A DNA stretch of 64,000 nucleotides, taken from contig CACGBZ010000002.1 in NCBI GenBank assembly GCA_902571425.1, positions 1 through 64,000 on the forward strand, written 5' to 3'. Shown one piece after another: positions 42,897 to 51,818 of this stretch (positions are counted from its first letter, which is position 1; each line of letters starts with the position of its first letter). The notes beneath the pieces were generated by a model, which did not search any database, had not been told where the DNA came from, and saw only the letters and a list, made by a program, of their open reading frames with translations. Source of the stretch: an uncultured Pelagibacteraceae bacterium (lineage in GTDB: Bacteria; Pseudomonadota; Alphaproteobacteria; Pelagibacterales; Pelagibacteraceae). Position numbers and translations under genes: made by a program.

Positions 42897-44084
42897 ATGA
42901 ATTTAAATAAAAAATTATCAGACATCTTAGATCCCAAGAAAATAGAAGTTGTTAAAAATCCAATAGAAAAAGCTCATGGGTTGCCTAATGAATGTTATTT
43001 GAATGATGATTATTTAGAGTTTGAAAAAGAAAAAATATTTAAAAATAATTGGACGATGATTGGGGTTGCAAGCTCTGTACCAAATCCAGGCGATGCAAAA
43101 CCTTTTAATCTTTTAGGGATACCAATACTAATAGTTAGAAACAAAGATAATGAAGTAAAAGTTTTTCATAATGTTTGTAGTCATAGAGGTTTCAAATTAG
43201 TTGATCAGGAATGTAAATTAAAAAATGTGATAAGATGCCCTTATCACTCTTGGTCTTATGATTTTAATGGAAAATTAACTGTTACTCCACATATAGGAGG
43301 ACTAGGAAAACATGAAGTTGAAGGGTTTGATAAAAATAATAGTAACTTAAAAGAAATTAAATCAAATACTTGGATGGATTTAATTTTTATCAATATAAAT
43401 TCTAATGCTAAACCTTTTGAAGATTTCATTAAACCTCTAGAGGACAGATGGTCTAAGTTTATTTCTAAAAAAGATCAAAAATTAATAAGACATTCATCTG
43501 ATAATGGATATTTTAATATGACAGTAAATAGTAATTGGAAATTTGCAATTGAGAATTATTGTGAAAGCTATCATTTGCCCTGGATACATCCAGAGCTAAA
43601 TAAAGTTTCAAATATTTCAGATCACTACCATATAGAGGATGAGAATTTTAATTTTTCAGGACAAGGAAGTAATAAATATTCACAACAATTCGATGGAAAT
43701 ATTAAATTTAAATGCTTTCCTAACTGGCCAACTGAACTTTCTGAAAAATCTGAATATGTATCATTGTATCCAAACGTAATGTTAGGAATACATATTGATC
43801 ATTTTTATGCATTTTGGTTAGAGCCAATTTCTAATAATCAAACAAAAGAACATTTCGAATTATATTATGTTGGAGATGAAAGCGCATCTGGTGATGAGTT
43901 TAAAGATATAAGAGAAAAAAATTTTGCATTTTGGCAAGAAGTTATGAACGAAGATGTAACTGCAATAGAAGGGATGCAAAATGGGCGAAGTTCCCCGGCT
44001 TACAATGGTGGAAATTTTTCACCTGTAATGGATACTCCTACTTTGATGTTTCATAAGTGGGTTGCAACCAACTTGACGAAATGA
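42897..44084 (+). CDS. Rieske oxygenase of the CntA/betaine-demethylase type
   Basis: The 395-residue protein has a Rieske centre C94-x-H96 and C114-x-x-H117 and a mononuclear iron site H226, H231 and D353. The residue three before the first iron histidine is Glu223, not the usual Asp, as in carnitine monooxygenase CntA. It would demethylate or cleave a quaternary ammonium compound (carnitine, glycine betaine, stachydrine). No reductase partner (CntB/GbcB type) is in the window. It leads the bhmT operon, 11 bases ahead of bhmT. Confidence 0.85.
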   Translation: MNLNKKLSDILDPKKIEVVKNPIEKAHGLPNECYLNDDYLEFEKEKIFKNNWTMIGVASSVPNPGDAKPFNLLGIPILIVRNKDNEVKVFHNVCSHRGFKLVDQECKLKNVIRCPYHSWSYDFNGKLTVTPHIGGLGKHEVEGFDKNNSNLKEIKSNTWMDLIFININSNAKPFEDFIKPLEDRWSKFISKKDQKLIRHSSDNGYFNMTVNSNWKFAIENYCESYHLPWIHPELNKVSNISDHYHIEDENFNFSGQGSNKYSQQFDGNIKFKCFPNWPTELSEKSEYVSLYPNVMLGIHIDHFYAFWLEPISNNQTKEHFELYYVGDESASGDEFKDIREKNFAFWQEVMNEDVTAIEGMQNGRSSPAYNGGNFSPVMDTPTLMFHKWVATNLTK

Positions 44085-44095
44085 GAGGATAAATT

Positions 44096-45136
44096 ATGAA
44101 AAAAGATCTTATTACCAGATTAAATGAAGGCCCAATAATGTGCGCAGAAGGTTATCTTTTTGCAATGGAAAGAAGAGGCTATCTTTCAGCAGGTCCATTT
44201 GTTCCCGAAGTTGTTTTGGAACATCCGGAAGTGGTAACACAATTACATAGAGAATTTATTAGAGCGGGTTCAGATGTTGTTCAGGCATTTACTTACTATG
44301 GTCATAGAGAAAAGCTTAGAATAATTGATAAAGAACATTTGTTAGAGCCAATGCAAAAAAATGCACTCAAAATTGCAAAAGATGCTGCAGCTGAGTTTAA
44401 AGATTTAGATTTGATGGTTTGTGGAGATGTTGCAAACACCAATGTATTTGATCCAGGTGATCCAAATACTCATAAACAGTGTCAACAAATGTATGAGGAG
44501 CAAGTTGCATGGGCGAAAGAAGCTGGTGTTGATTTTGTTATTGCTGAAACAATTAGTTGGACTGACGAAATGAAAATTGCATTAAAGGCAATTAAGGATG
44601 CTGGACTTATTGCAGTTTGTAATTTTGCAGTTCCTAGAGGGGATAAAACTAGAGAAGGCCATAGTGCTGAGGATGCATGTAAGATGATGGAAGACCTTGG
44701 TGCTGATGTGGTTGGATTAAATTGTTACAGAGGACCAGAGATGACAATGAAACTTTTAAAAAAAGTCAGAGATAAAGTTTCATGCCATGTATCAGGACTT
44801 CCTGTTCCTTACAGAACTACTGAGGAAGAACCTGGTTTTTTAAATATTATAGATCATGGTTGTGACTGTATTCCGGGTGGAAATGCTTTTCCAGTAGCTT
44901 TAGATAACTTGTTTTGCAACAGATTTGAAATGGCAGAGTTTGCAAAAGATTGTGTAAAAAATAAAATAAATTTTATTGGTATTTGTTGTGGAGCTGAAGC
45001 TCATCATGTTAGAGAAATGTCTGTTGCAATTGGAAAGAAACCAATTTCAATGAAATATATGCCAGACATGAGTAAACATTTCCATCATGGTACAGATAAA
45101 TCTTTAAAAAAAGTGAATAAGGAAATTAAATATTAA
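44096..45136 (+). CDS. bhmT: Betaine-homocysteine S-methyltransferase
   Basis: The 346-residue protein shows the zinc-cysteine sites of BHMT: GLNCYRGP (about residue 220) and IGICCGAEAHHVREM near the C-terminus, plus the start GPIMCAEGYLFAMERRGY and DVVQAFTYYGHREKL. It transfers a methyl group from glycine betaine to homocysteine, giving methionine and dimethylglycine. Its stop overlaps the ATG of the dimethylglycine dehydrogenase-like gene. The candidate SAM-responsive leader upstream fits a methionine-forming enzyme. Confidence 0.93.
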   Translation: MKKDLITRLNEGPIMCAEGYLFAMERRGYLSAGPFVPEVVLEHPEVVTQLHREFIRAGSDVVQAFTYYGHREKLRIIDKEHLLEPMQKNALKIAKDAAAEFKDLDLMVCGDVANTNVFDPGDPNTHKQCQQMYEEQVAWAKEAGVDFVIAETISWTDEMKIALKAIKDAGLIAVCNFAVPRGDKTREGHSAEDACKMMEDLGADVVGLNCYRGPEMTMKLLKKVRDKVSCHVSGLPVPYRTTEEEPGFLNIIDHGCDCIPGGNAFPVALDNLFCNRFEMAEFAKDCVKNKINFIGICCGAEAHHVREMSVAIGKKPISMKYMPDMSKHFHHGTDKSLKKVNKEIKY

Positions 45137-47541
45137 TGGAAAAGCATGCCAAAGTAGTAATCATAGGAGGTGGCGTAGTAGGGTGTTCTATTCTATATCA
45201 TTTATCTAAATTTGGATTAAAGGATTGTATTTTACTTGAAAGAAATGAACTAACATCAGGGTCTTCCTGGCATGCTGCAGGCAATGTTCATGTAATTTCA
45301 TCTGACCCTAATATCTCTCGGATGATGGCTTATACAATAGGTTTATATAAAGAGATTGAAAAAGAATCTGGTCACTCAACTGGATTTAAACCTAGCGGCG
45401 GTTTTTACTTAGCGTCAAATGAAGTGTGGGCTGATTATTTAAAGAGAGAAAGATCAAAAGCAAGATATATGGGACTTGATCAAGAATTTATTTCTCTTGA
45501 AGAAGTAAAAAAGAAACACCCATTAATTGATCCGTCTAGATACTTGTTAGCTTTATGGGATCCTATTGATGGTGAAGTTGATCCATCAGGAGTTACTTAC
45601 GCTTTTGCAAAAGCTGCAAAAGTACATGGTGGAAAGTATTATACTCACACCGTTGTTAAAGATACGAAACAAAAAGAGGACGGAACTTGGGATGTCTTTA
45701 CTGAAAAAGGAAACATCAATGCTGAAATAGTAATTAACGCTGGTGGTTTGTGGGCAAGAGAAGTTGGACAATTAGCTGGACTTAATCTTCCTGTTCAACC
45801 AATGGAGCATCATTATTTAATCACTGAACCTATTCCAGAAATTGAAGCGATGGGTGATCAAAGACTGCCTATTGGAACAGATTTTGAGGGAAATATTTAC
45901 TTTAGACAAGAAGGTAAAGGAATGTTGCTTGGAACTTATGAGCCAAAATCAACTCCTTGGAAAGTAGAAGGTACACCAATGAATTTTGGACATGAGTTAC
46001 TTGAGCCAAAGTTAGATAATATTCAGGATAGATTGGCTATTGGTTTTGAGAGAATGCCAGCATTAGAGCGCGCAGGTATTAAGAATATAGTTAATGGACC
46101 TTTTACTTTTGGTCCAGATGGAAGTCCTCTAATTGGTCCAGTACCAGGAATGAAAAATTATTGGGTTGCAGTTGGTGTTATGGCTGGATTTTGTCAAGGA
46201 GGTGGAGTTGGAAAATGTATTGCTGAATGGATTATTGATGGCGAACCTTCTATTGATGTTTGGGCAATGGATGTTGCTCGTTTTGGAGATTATGCTTCAC
46301 CTCAGTATGGAACCATTAAATCTTCAGAAAATTATGAACGAAGATTTATTATGACTTTTCCAAATGAAACTTTGCCGAAAGGAAGGAAACAAAAAACTAC
46401 TGCACTTTATGATCGTTTTATAAATCAAGGTGCTGTTATGGGAGATAGTTTTGGTTTGGAAAACGTTTTGTGGTTTGCGAACAATAAAGAAGATGCTCAT
46501 GAAGAGCCTACTATTAAAAGATCGAGATCACACGACTATGTTTCAAAAGAAGTTATTAATGTAAGAGAAAATGTTGGTTTAATCGAGGTTGCTAACTTTT
46601 CAAAACATGAATTTAAAGGTCCTGATGCTAGAAAATTTTTAGATCGCATAATGGCTGGAAGACTTCCAAAACCAGGAAGAATATCTTTATCGCCGATGTT
46701 GTCATATAGAGGAAAGCTATGTGGTGATTTAACTGTGGCTTGTTTAGATGAAAATGAATTCATAGTATTTGGTTCGGGTGCTGCTCAAGAAATGCATAGA
46801 CGTTGGTTTGAAAGTCATTTAGATAAATTTAATTTAAGTTATTTCAATAGATCTGATGAGTATCACGGATTATCTATTGCGGGACCAAATTCAAGAAAAG
46901 TTTTAGAAAAAATTGTAAGAGACGATGTTTCAAATGAAAAATTTAAATTTAGAGATTCAAGGAGAATGTTTGTTGGTGGTGTTCCAGCAATAATTAATAG
47001 AATTTCATTTACAGGTGAACTTGGTTATGAAATTTATGTAGCACCCCATTATCAATTAAAACTTTATGAAGAATTAATGGAAGCTGGAAAAGAATTTAAT
47101 ATAAAACCTTTTGGTGGAAGAGCATTAATGTCAATGAGGTTGGAGAAAAATTGGGGAGCTTGGACTTTAGATTATAGACCAGATTTTACTGCAAAAGAAA
47201 CAGGTTTAGATGCATTTATTAATTGGGATAAAGAGTTTATTGGTAAAGAAAGTGCACAAAAGGAAAATTCTTCAAATAAACTTATACCATTAATTGTTGA
47301 AACAAATGATATTGATGTAACGAATAATGAAGCCGTTACGAATGGAGATCAAAGTATCGGTTATGTAACTTCAGGTGGGTTTGCTCATTTTGTAAATAAA
47401 AGTGTGGCGTTTACTTTTGTTGATCAAAAAAACATTAAATCTGAAAATAAAATTCAAGTAGAGATAAATGGAGACTTATTTAATTGTTCAATCATAAAAG
47501 AACCACTTTATGACCCAAGTGGTCAAAAAATGAGAAGCTAA
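45136..47541 (+). CDS. Dimethylglycine dehydrogenase-like flavoprotein with GcvT domain
   Basis: This 801-residue protein combines a DAO flavin domain (KVVIIGGGVVGCSILYHLSK, 1-390) with a GcvT domain (about 430-800, NVGLIEVANFSKHEFKGPDA, RISFTGELGYEIYV). The motif GSSWHAAGN holds the histidine that carries covalent FAD in mammalian DMGDH/SARDH. It would oxidise dimethylglycine to sarcosine, pass formaldehyde to THF and electrons to ETF. The position directly after bhmT favours dimethylglycine over sarcosine. It overlaps genes on both sides by one base. Confidence 0.87.
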   Translation: MEKHAKVVIIGGGVVGCSILYHLSKFGLKDCILLERNELTSGSSWHAAGNVHVISSDPNISRMMAYTIGLYKEIEKESGHSTGFKPSGGFYLASNEVWADYLKRERSKARYMGLDQEFISLEEVKKKHPLIDPSRYLLALWDPIDGEVDPSGVTYAFAKAAKVHGGKYYTHTVVKDTKQKEDGTWDVFTEKGNINAEIVINAGGLWAREVGQLAGLNLPVQPMEHHYLITEPIPEIEAMGDQRLPIGTDFEGNIYFRQEGKGMLLGTYEPKSTPWKVEGTPMNFGHELLEPKLDNIQDRLAIGFERMPALERAGIKNIVNGPFTFGPDGSPLIGPVPGMKNYWVAVGVMAGFCQGGGVGKCIAEWIIDGEPSIDVWAMDVARFGDYASPQYGTIKSSENYERRFIMTFPNETLPKGRKQKTTALYDRFINQGAVMGDSFGLENVLWFANNKEDAHEEPTIKRSRSHDYVSKEVINVRENVGLIEVANFSKHEFKGPDARKFLDRIMAGRLPKPGRISLSPMLSYRGKLCGDLTVACLDENEFIVFGSGAAQEMHRRWFESHLDKFNLSYFNRSDEYHGLSIAGPNSRKVLEKIVRDDVSNEKFKFRDSRRMFVGGVPAIINRISFTGELGYEIYVAPHYQLKLYEELMEAGKEFNIKPFGGRALMSMRLEKNWGAWTLDYRPDFTAKETGLDAFINWDKEFIGKESAQKENSSNKLIPLIVETNDIDVTNNEAVTNGDQSIGYVTSGGFAHFVNKSVAFTFVDQKNIKSENKIQVEINGDLFNCSIIKEPLYDPSGQKMRS

Positions 47542-48167
47542 TGGCCCAAAAAGATGTAGGAAATAAAATTCCAATTTATAAGCTTAAAACTACTGATGAA
47601 GTTATGAAGTACTACGATGAGTGGGGAGACAAAGATAAATACAATAAAGACATGGTTGATTGGAACTATACAGGACCTAAAGAAACCGTAGAAATATTTA
47701 ATAAATATGCGAAAAATAAAGATACTTTAATTTTTGATGCTGGATGTGGAACGGGTTTAGTTGGTTTGGAGCTTAAAAAATATAGTTTTAAAAACTTTCA
47801 TGGAGCAGATTTATCTCAAACTTTATTAGATACTGTACCAAAAGATCTTTATCAAAAATTAGCAAAGGTTGATTTGAATAAACCAATAGAAGTTCAAGAC
47901 AACTTTTATGGTGGAGTTATGTGTGTTGGAACATTTACTTTTGGGCATGTAAAACCAAATGCATTAGATGAATTTATAAGAATAACAAAACCAGGTGGTT
48001 TAATTTGTTTCACAATTAATGAAGGAATTCATGAAGAGTATGGTTTTGATAAAAAAATTGATATATTGAAAGACAGTAAGAAATGGGAAGAGGTAGAATT
48101 TTTTAAATCTGACTATATTGCGAGCAAAGATGTGAACGCATGGTTAGGTTTGTATAGGGTATTATGA
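47541..48167 (+). CDS. Class I SAM-dependent methyltransferase
   Basis: The 208-residue protein has motif I (LIFDAGCGTGLVGLELKKY, about residues 67-85), then GADLSQTLLD and a post-motif GGLICFTINEG. It belongs to the class I Rossmann methyltransferases, close to the Williams-Beuren type family. The substrate is unknown. It overlaps the M24 gene by four bases (ATGA). In an operon that regenerates methionine, it could be a consumer of SAM. Confidence 0.83.
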   Translation: MAQKDVGNKIPIYKLKTTDEVMKYYDEWGDKDKYNKDMVDWNYTGPKETVEIFNKYAKNKDTLIFDAGCGTGLVGLELKKYSFKNFHGADLSQTLLDTVPKDLYQKLAKVDLNKPIEVQDNFYGGVMCVGTFTFGHVKPNALDEFIRITKPGGLICFTINEGIHEEYGFDKKIDILKDSKKWEEVEFFKSDYIASKDVNAWLGLYRVL

Positions 48168-49399
48168 GGTTTAGTAGAAAAATAGCTCCCGAGATAAAAC
48201 CAAGACAAAATTTTATTACTAAAAAAAGATTAAGAGAAGACGAGATAAATTTTGATAAGTTAAGATCATATCGTTTAGATAGGGTTAGAAAAGAATTAGT
48301 AAAAAACAATTTAGAAGCTTGTATTCTTTTTGATCCAGTAAATGTTCGTTATGCTTTAGATACTGTAAACATGAGTGTCTATAATATGCATAATTTAACA
48401 AGATATTGTTTTGTTCCAGTCAATGGACCAACTATTCTTTACGAGTATTTTAATTGTGAAATATTATCTAAGCATTTAAATTTAATTGACGAAATAAGAC
48501 CTGCAATTACTTGGGATTACTTTAGTAATGGAGATCAAGCAGACAATCAATTATCAAAATGGATTAGTGAAGTTAAAGATTTATCAAAAAATTATTTTAA
48601 ATCAAAAAAAATTGCAATTGATGTTCTAAATGGTCCTGCGGTTGCAGCTTTAATTAAAGAAGGTATTGAGGTTGTAGATGCAAAATTGATTTTAGAACAA
48701 GCAAGAGTAATCAAATCAACTGATGAGTTAATTTGTATGAAAGCAGCAATAGAAGTTGCAGAAAAAGGTGTATCTAAGATGAGATCAGATCTTAAACCAG
48801 GAATGACCGAAGATGAATTGTGGTCAATTTTACATAAAACAAATATTGAAAATGGAGGTGAATGGATAGAGTGTAGGATCTTATCTTCTGGTGAAAGAAC
48901 AAATCCATGGATGCAAGAGAGTAGCAATAAAGTTATACAACAAGGAGAAATAGTTGCTTTTGATACAGATATGGTGGGCCCTTATGGATATTGTGCAGAC
49001 ATATCAAGAGCTTTTGTAGTAGGAAATAAATTTAATGATGAGCAAAAAAAACTTTATTCATTGGCTAGAAAACAAATAGACCATAATTTTAGATTAATAA
49101 AACCAGGAATTAGTTTCAAAGAATTTATTAAAAAATCTTGGGTTTTACCTGATGAATATTATGCAAACAGATATTCATGTATGGTTCATGGAATTGGTTT
49201 GTGTGATGAATGGCCTTATATAAGGTACCCAACCGATCGAGGAGAAGAGAGCGGAATTTTTGAGAAGAATATGACAATTACTTTAGAAAGCTATATCGGT
49301 AAGGTTGGTGGCAAAGAAGGTGTAAAACTTGAACAACAGTACTTAATTGGTGAAAATGGACTTGAATTAATGTCCCATCATCCGTTAGAAGATATTTAA
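48164..49399 (+). CDS. DddP-like M24-family metalloenzyme
   Basis: The 411-residue protein has the M24 pita-bread fold and resembles DMSP lyase DddP more than aminopeptidase P: LFDPVNVRYALDTVNMSVYN, GGEWIECRILSSGERTNPW and HGIGLCDEWPYIRYP correspond to DddP blocks. All six metal ligands are present with DddP spacing: D267, D269, D279, H342, E375, E390. D348 and Y337 match the catalytic Asp377 and Tyr366 of DddP (numbering from memory). DddP splits DMSP into DMS and acrylate. The operon is one for betaines, so a related quaternary substrate or a peptidase role stays possible. Confidence 0.75.
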   Translation: MRFSRKIAPEIKPRQNFITKKRLREDEINFDKLRSYRLDRVRKELVKNNLEACILFDPVNVRYALDTVNMSVYNMHNLTRYCFVPVNGPTILYEYFNCEILSKHLNLIDEIRPAITWDYFSNGDQADNQLSKWISEVKDLSKNYFKSKKIAIDVLNGPAVAALIKEGIEVVDAKLILEQARVIKSTDELICMKAAIEVAEKGVSKMRSDLKPGMTEDELWSILHKTNIENGGEWIECRILSSGERTNPWMQESSNKVIQQGEIVAFDTDMVGPYGYCADISRAFVVGNKFNDEQKKLYSLARKQIDHNFRLIKPGISFKEFIKKSWVLPDEYYANRYSCMVHGIGLCDEWPYIRYPTDRGEESGIFEKNMTITLESYIGKVGGKEGVKLEQQYLIGENGLELMSHHPLEDI

Positions 49400-49809
49400 T
49401 GAAAATTATTTTAGTAATGGGTTTGCCTGGGGCGGGCAAAACAACTCTAGCAGATGAAATGGCACCATTCTTAAAAGCTAAAAGACTCAATGCTGACGAG
49501 GTAAGAAAAGCCGCAAACGATTGGGATTTTTCTGAAGAGGGAAGAGTTAGACAGGCAAAAAGAATGGCTGAAGCTGCTTTAAAATTAAAAGCAGAAGGTC
49601 ATTATGTAATTGCAGATTTTATTGCACCAACTCCTGAAGCAAGAAGCTTGTTTCCTGCAGATTATATAGTGTGGGTTGATACAATTAAAGAAGGAAGATT
49701 TGAAGATACTAATCAAATGTTTGTTAATCCTAAGAATTTTGATTTTCATGTAACAACTCAGGATGCAAAAAATTGGGCACCAAAAATAGCAGAGGAGATA
49801 AAAAAATGA
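49399..49809 (+). CDS. Small APS-kinase-like P-loop protein
   Basis: The 136-residue protein has a Walker A GLPGAGKTT (8-16) and resembles adenylylsulfate kinase: LNADEVRKAANDWDFSEEGRVRQAKRM and YVIADFIAPTPEARSLFPAD. CysC is about 180-200 residues, so this is a shortened relative. It might phosphorylate a small molecule other than APS. It overlaps the DddP-like gene by one base and the nucleotidyltransferase by four. Confidence 0.8.
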   Translation: MKIILVMGLPGAGKTTLADEMAPFLKAKRLNADEVRKAANDWDFSEEGRVRQAKRMAEAALKLKAEGHYVIADFIAPTPEARSLFPADYIVWVDTIKEGRFEDTNQMFVNPKNFDFHVTTQDAKNWAPKIAEEIKK

Positions 49810-50180
49810 CACACCAATGGGATAACAAAAAACCAACAGCACAAATGCTAGGAAGATGGCAACCTTTTCACGATGGACATTATACTTTATTTAAAGAAAT
49901 TATTAAAAAAACTGGTCAGGTTTGTATTCAAATTAGAGACGTACAAGGTGTTGATGATAATCCTTTTGATTTTGAAACAGTAAAAAAAAATATTGAGGAC
50001 AGATTAAATCCTGAATTTGAGGGGCAATTTAAAATAATGTTAGTACCTAATATTACTAATATTTGTTATGGTAGAGGAGTAGGATATAAGATTGAGGAAA
50101 TAGTTTTGGATGAAGAAACTCAAAAAATATCAGCTACCAAGATAAGAGCAAAAATGAGAGAAGAGGGAAAGTTAAAATAA
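49806..50180 (+). CDS. Small nucleotidyltransferase (cytidylyltransferase-like)
   Basis: The ATG at 49806, overlapping the kinase stop (ATGA), gives a 124-residue protein; an earlier in-frame ATG at 49773 is unlikely. GRWQPFHDGH (16-25) is the HxGH motif and ISATKIR (108-114) matches the ISSTxxR signature of the nucleotidyltransferase fold (cytidylyl-, pantetheine- or NMN-type). It would link a phosphorylated substrate to CMP or AMP. With the kinase next door it forms a phosphorylate-then-activate pair, but the substrate is unknown. Confidence 0.82.
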   Translation: MTHQWDNKKPTAQMLGRWQPFHDGHYTLFKEIIKKTGQVCIQIRDVQGVDDNPFDFETVKKNIEDRLNPEFEGQFKIMLVPNITNICYGRGVGYKIEEIVLDEETQKISATKIRAKMREEGKLK

Positions 50181-50186
50181 ACTTAC

Positions 50187-51038
50187 ATGAACGATAGACT
50201 GAAGACTATTGTAGATTTAGAAAAATATCCAATATACGATTTAAATTCACCAATAATTAAAAATCTAATTAAAAAATGTAAAGAAGAGCTTGATCAACAT
50301 AGTTGTTCAACAATTCCAAATTTTATTTTGCCTAGATCACTTAAGGTAATGAATTCTGAGTTAGAAAAACAATTAGACGAAGTTTATATGTCCAAAGAGA
50401 GTATAAATGCTTACTTGTATGCAAAGGATGATCCTTCATTGCCAAAAGATCATCCAAAAAGAACTTTTATGAATAGATACAATGGATATTTGAATTCAGA
50501 TTGTTTTCCAAAAGACTCTGAAATGAAATATCTATACGAAACTGAAGAACTTTTAAAATTTGTATCTGCTTGTTTAGGTATTTCTCCTATTTACAGATGG
50601 GCAGATCCTTTAGCATGTCATGCATATAATGTTATGGAACCAGATGGAATACTCCCATGGCATTTTGATAGTTGTGAATTTACACTTAGTTTAATGATAC
50701 AAAAACCTGAGAAGGGAGGAGTATTTGAGTACTGTCCAAATATTAGAGAACCAGGAAATGAAAATTTCGAAGAAGTTCAAAAAGTTATAGCAGGAGATAG
50801 AACTAGAGTGAGACAATTGAAATTAGAGCCAGGAGATTTACAAATATTTAAAGGTAGATTTACTTTGCATAGGGTAACAAAAGTTGAAGGCCAAAAATCA
50901 AGATATATGTGTATTCCAGCTTATGTTTTGGATCCATGGAGAGTAAACACTCCAGAACATTCTAAAGCTATATATGGCAAAGTTTTACCAATTCATATAG
51001 AAAGAAATCAGGCTAGATCCGATGGATTAACTGATTAA
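50187..51038 (+). CDS. 2-oxoglutarate/Fe(II)-dependent oxygenase
   Basis: This 283-residue protein has the facial triad H159-x-D161 (PWHFDSCEFTLSLMI) and H228 (GRFTLHRVTKVEG), with R239 as the likely 2-oxoglutarate contact. It would hydroxylate or oxidatively demethylate a small molecule in the cytoplasm; no signal peptide is present. It is 6 bases downstream of the nucleotidyltransferase and directly before the crotonase-like gene. The family resembles uncharacterised HxD proteins of marine bacteria rather than EctD. Confidence 0.82.
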   Translation: MNDRLKTIVDLEKYPIYDLNSPIIKNLIKKCKEELDQHSCSTIPNFILPRSLKVMNSELEKQLDEVYMSKESINAYLYAKDDPSLPKDHPKRTFMNRYNGYLNSDCFPKDSEMKYLYETEELLKFVSACLGISPIYRWADPLACHAYNVMEPDGILPWHFDSCEFTLSLMIQKPEKGGVFEYCPNIREPGNENFEEVQKVIAGDRTRVRQLKLEPGDLQIFKGRFTLHRVTKVEGQKSRYMCIPAYVLDPWRVNTPEHSKAIYGKVLPIHIERNQARSDGLTD

Positions 51039-51818
51039 ATGACTAGTAACATTAAAATTAAAAAAAATAACAACGAAGTTTCTTCAATTATTATTGATGA
51101 ACCAAAAACTTATAATTCTTTATCATTCAAAAATCTTTCAGATTTATTAAAGACATTAAAAAAATTAGATGCTGATAAAAAAGTTAAAGTAATAATATTA
51201 GAGGGTGCTGGTAAAGGATTTAGTGCAGGACACAATTTAAAAGAAGTGAGAGGTTTAAAAAAGAGAGACAAATATTTAAAGTTATTTAATCTTTGTTCAA
51301 AAGTAATGCTTCAAATAGTTGAAGGTAGAAAACCTGTAATTGCTAAAGTTCATGGGGCAGCATTTGCAGCTGGTTGCCAATTAGTTGCAAGTTGTGATTT
51401 AGCTTATAGTACTAAGGACGCATTGTTTGCTACTCCCGGTGTAAATATTGGTTTGTTTTGTAGTACACCAATGGTTGCTGTTAGTAGAAAGATAAATCGA
51501 AAACCAATGATGAAAATGCTGTTAACTGGAGAGCCTATCAATGCAAATTATGCAAAAGAAATTGGCTTAATAAATGATAATTTTTCAAAAGCTAAATTAA
51601 ACAATGAAGTGTTAAAAGTAGCAAACAAAATTGCTTCAAAATCTAATTTAACAATAAAGATTGGAAAACAAGCTTTTTACAAACAATTAGAAATGCCATT
51701 AAGTAAAGCTTACGCTTATACCAGTAAAATGATGACTCTTAATATGATGGCAATGGATGCAAAAGAAGGAATTTCTGCTTTCCTAGAAAAAAGAAAACCT
51801 AATTGGAAAAATAGATGA
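51039..51818 (+). CDS. Enoyl-CoA hydratase/isomerase family protein lacking both glutamates
   Basis: The 259-residue crotonase-fold protein is close to the ECHDC3 branch: GKGFSAGHNLKEVR and GAAFAAGCQLVASCDLAYST (oxyanion hole). The two positions that hold catalytic Glu in classic hydratases appear as Gly (in TPGVNIGLF) and Lys (in PMMKMLLTGEPI), so it is probably not a normal hydratase. It abuts the oxygenase gene and overlaps the next by four bases. Its CoA substrate is unknown. Confidence 0.82.
   Translation: MTSNIKIKKNNNEVSSIIIDEPKTYNSLSFKNLSDLLKTLKKLDADKKVKVIILEGAGKGFSAGHNLKEVRGLKKRDKYLKLFNLCSKVMLQIVEGRKPVIAKVHGAAFAAGCQLVASCDLAYSTKDALFATPGVNIGLFCSTPMVAVSRKINRKPMMKMLLTGEPINANYAKEIGLINDNFSKAKLNNEVLKVANKIASKSNLTIKIGKQAFYKQLEMPLSKAYAYTSKMMTLNMMAMDAKEGISAFLEKRKPNWKNR

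Noticed and set aside
46166-46354. Overlapping frames inside the DMGDH-like gene
   Set aside because: Low-complexity leucine-rich shadows of a strongly supported gene.
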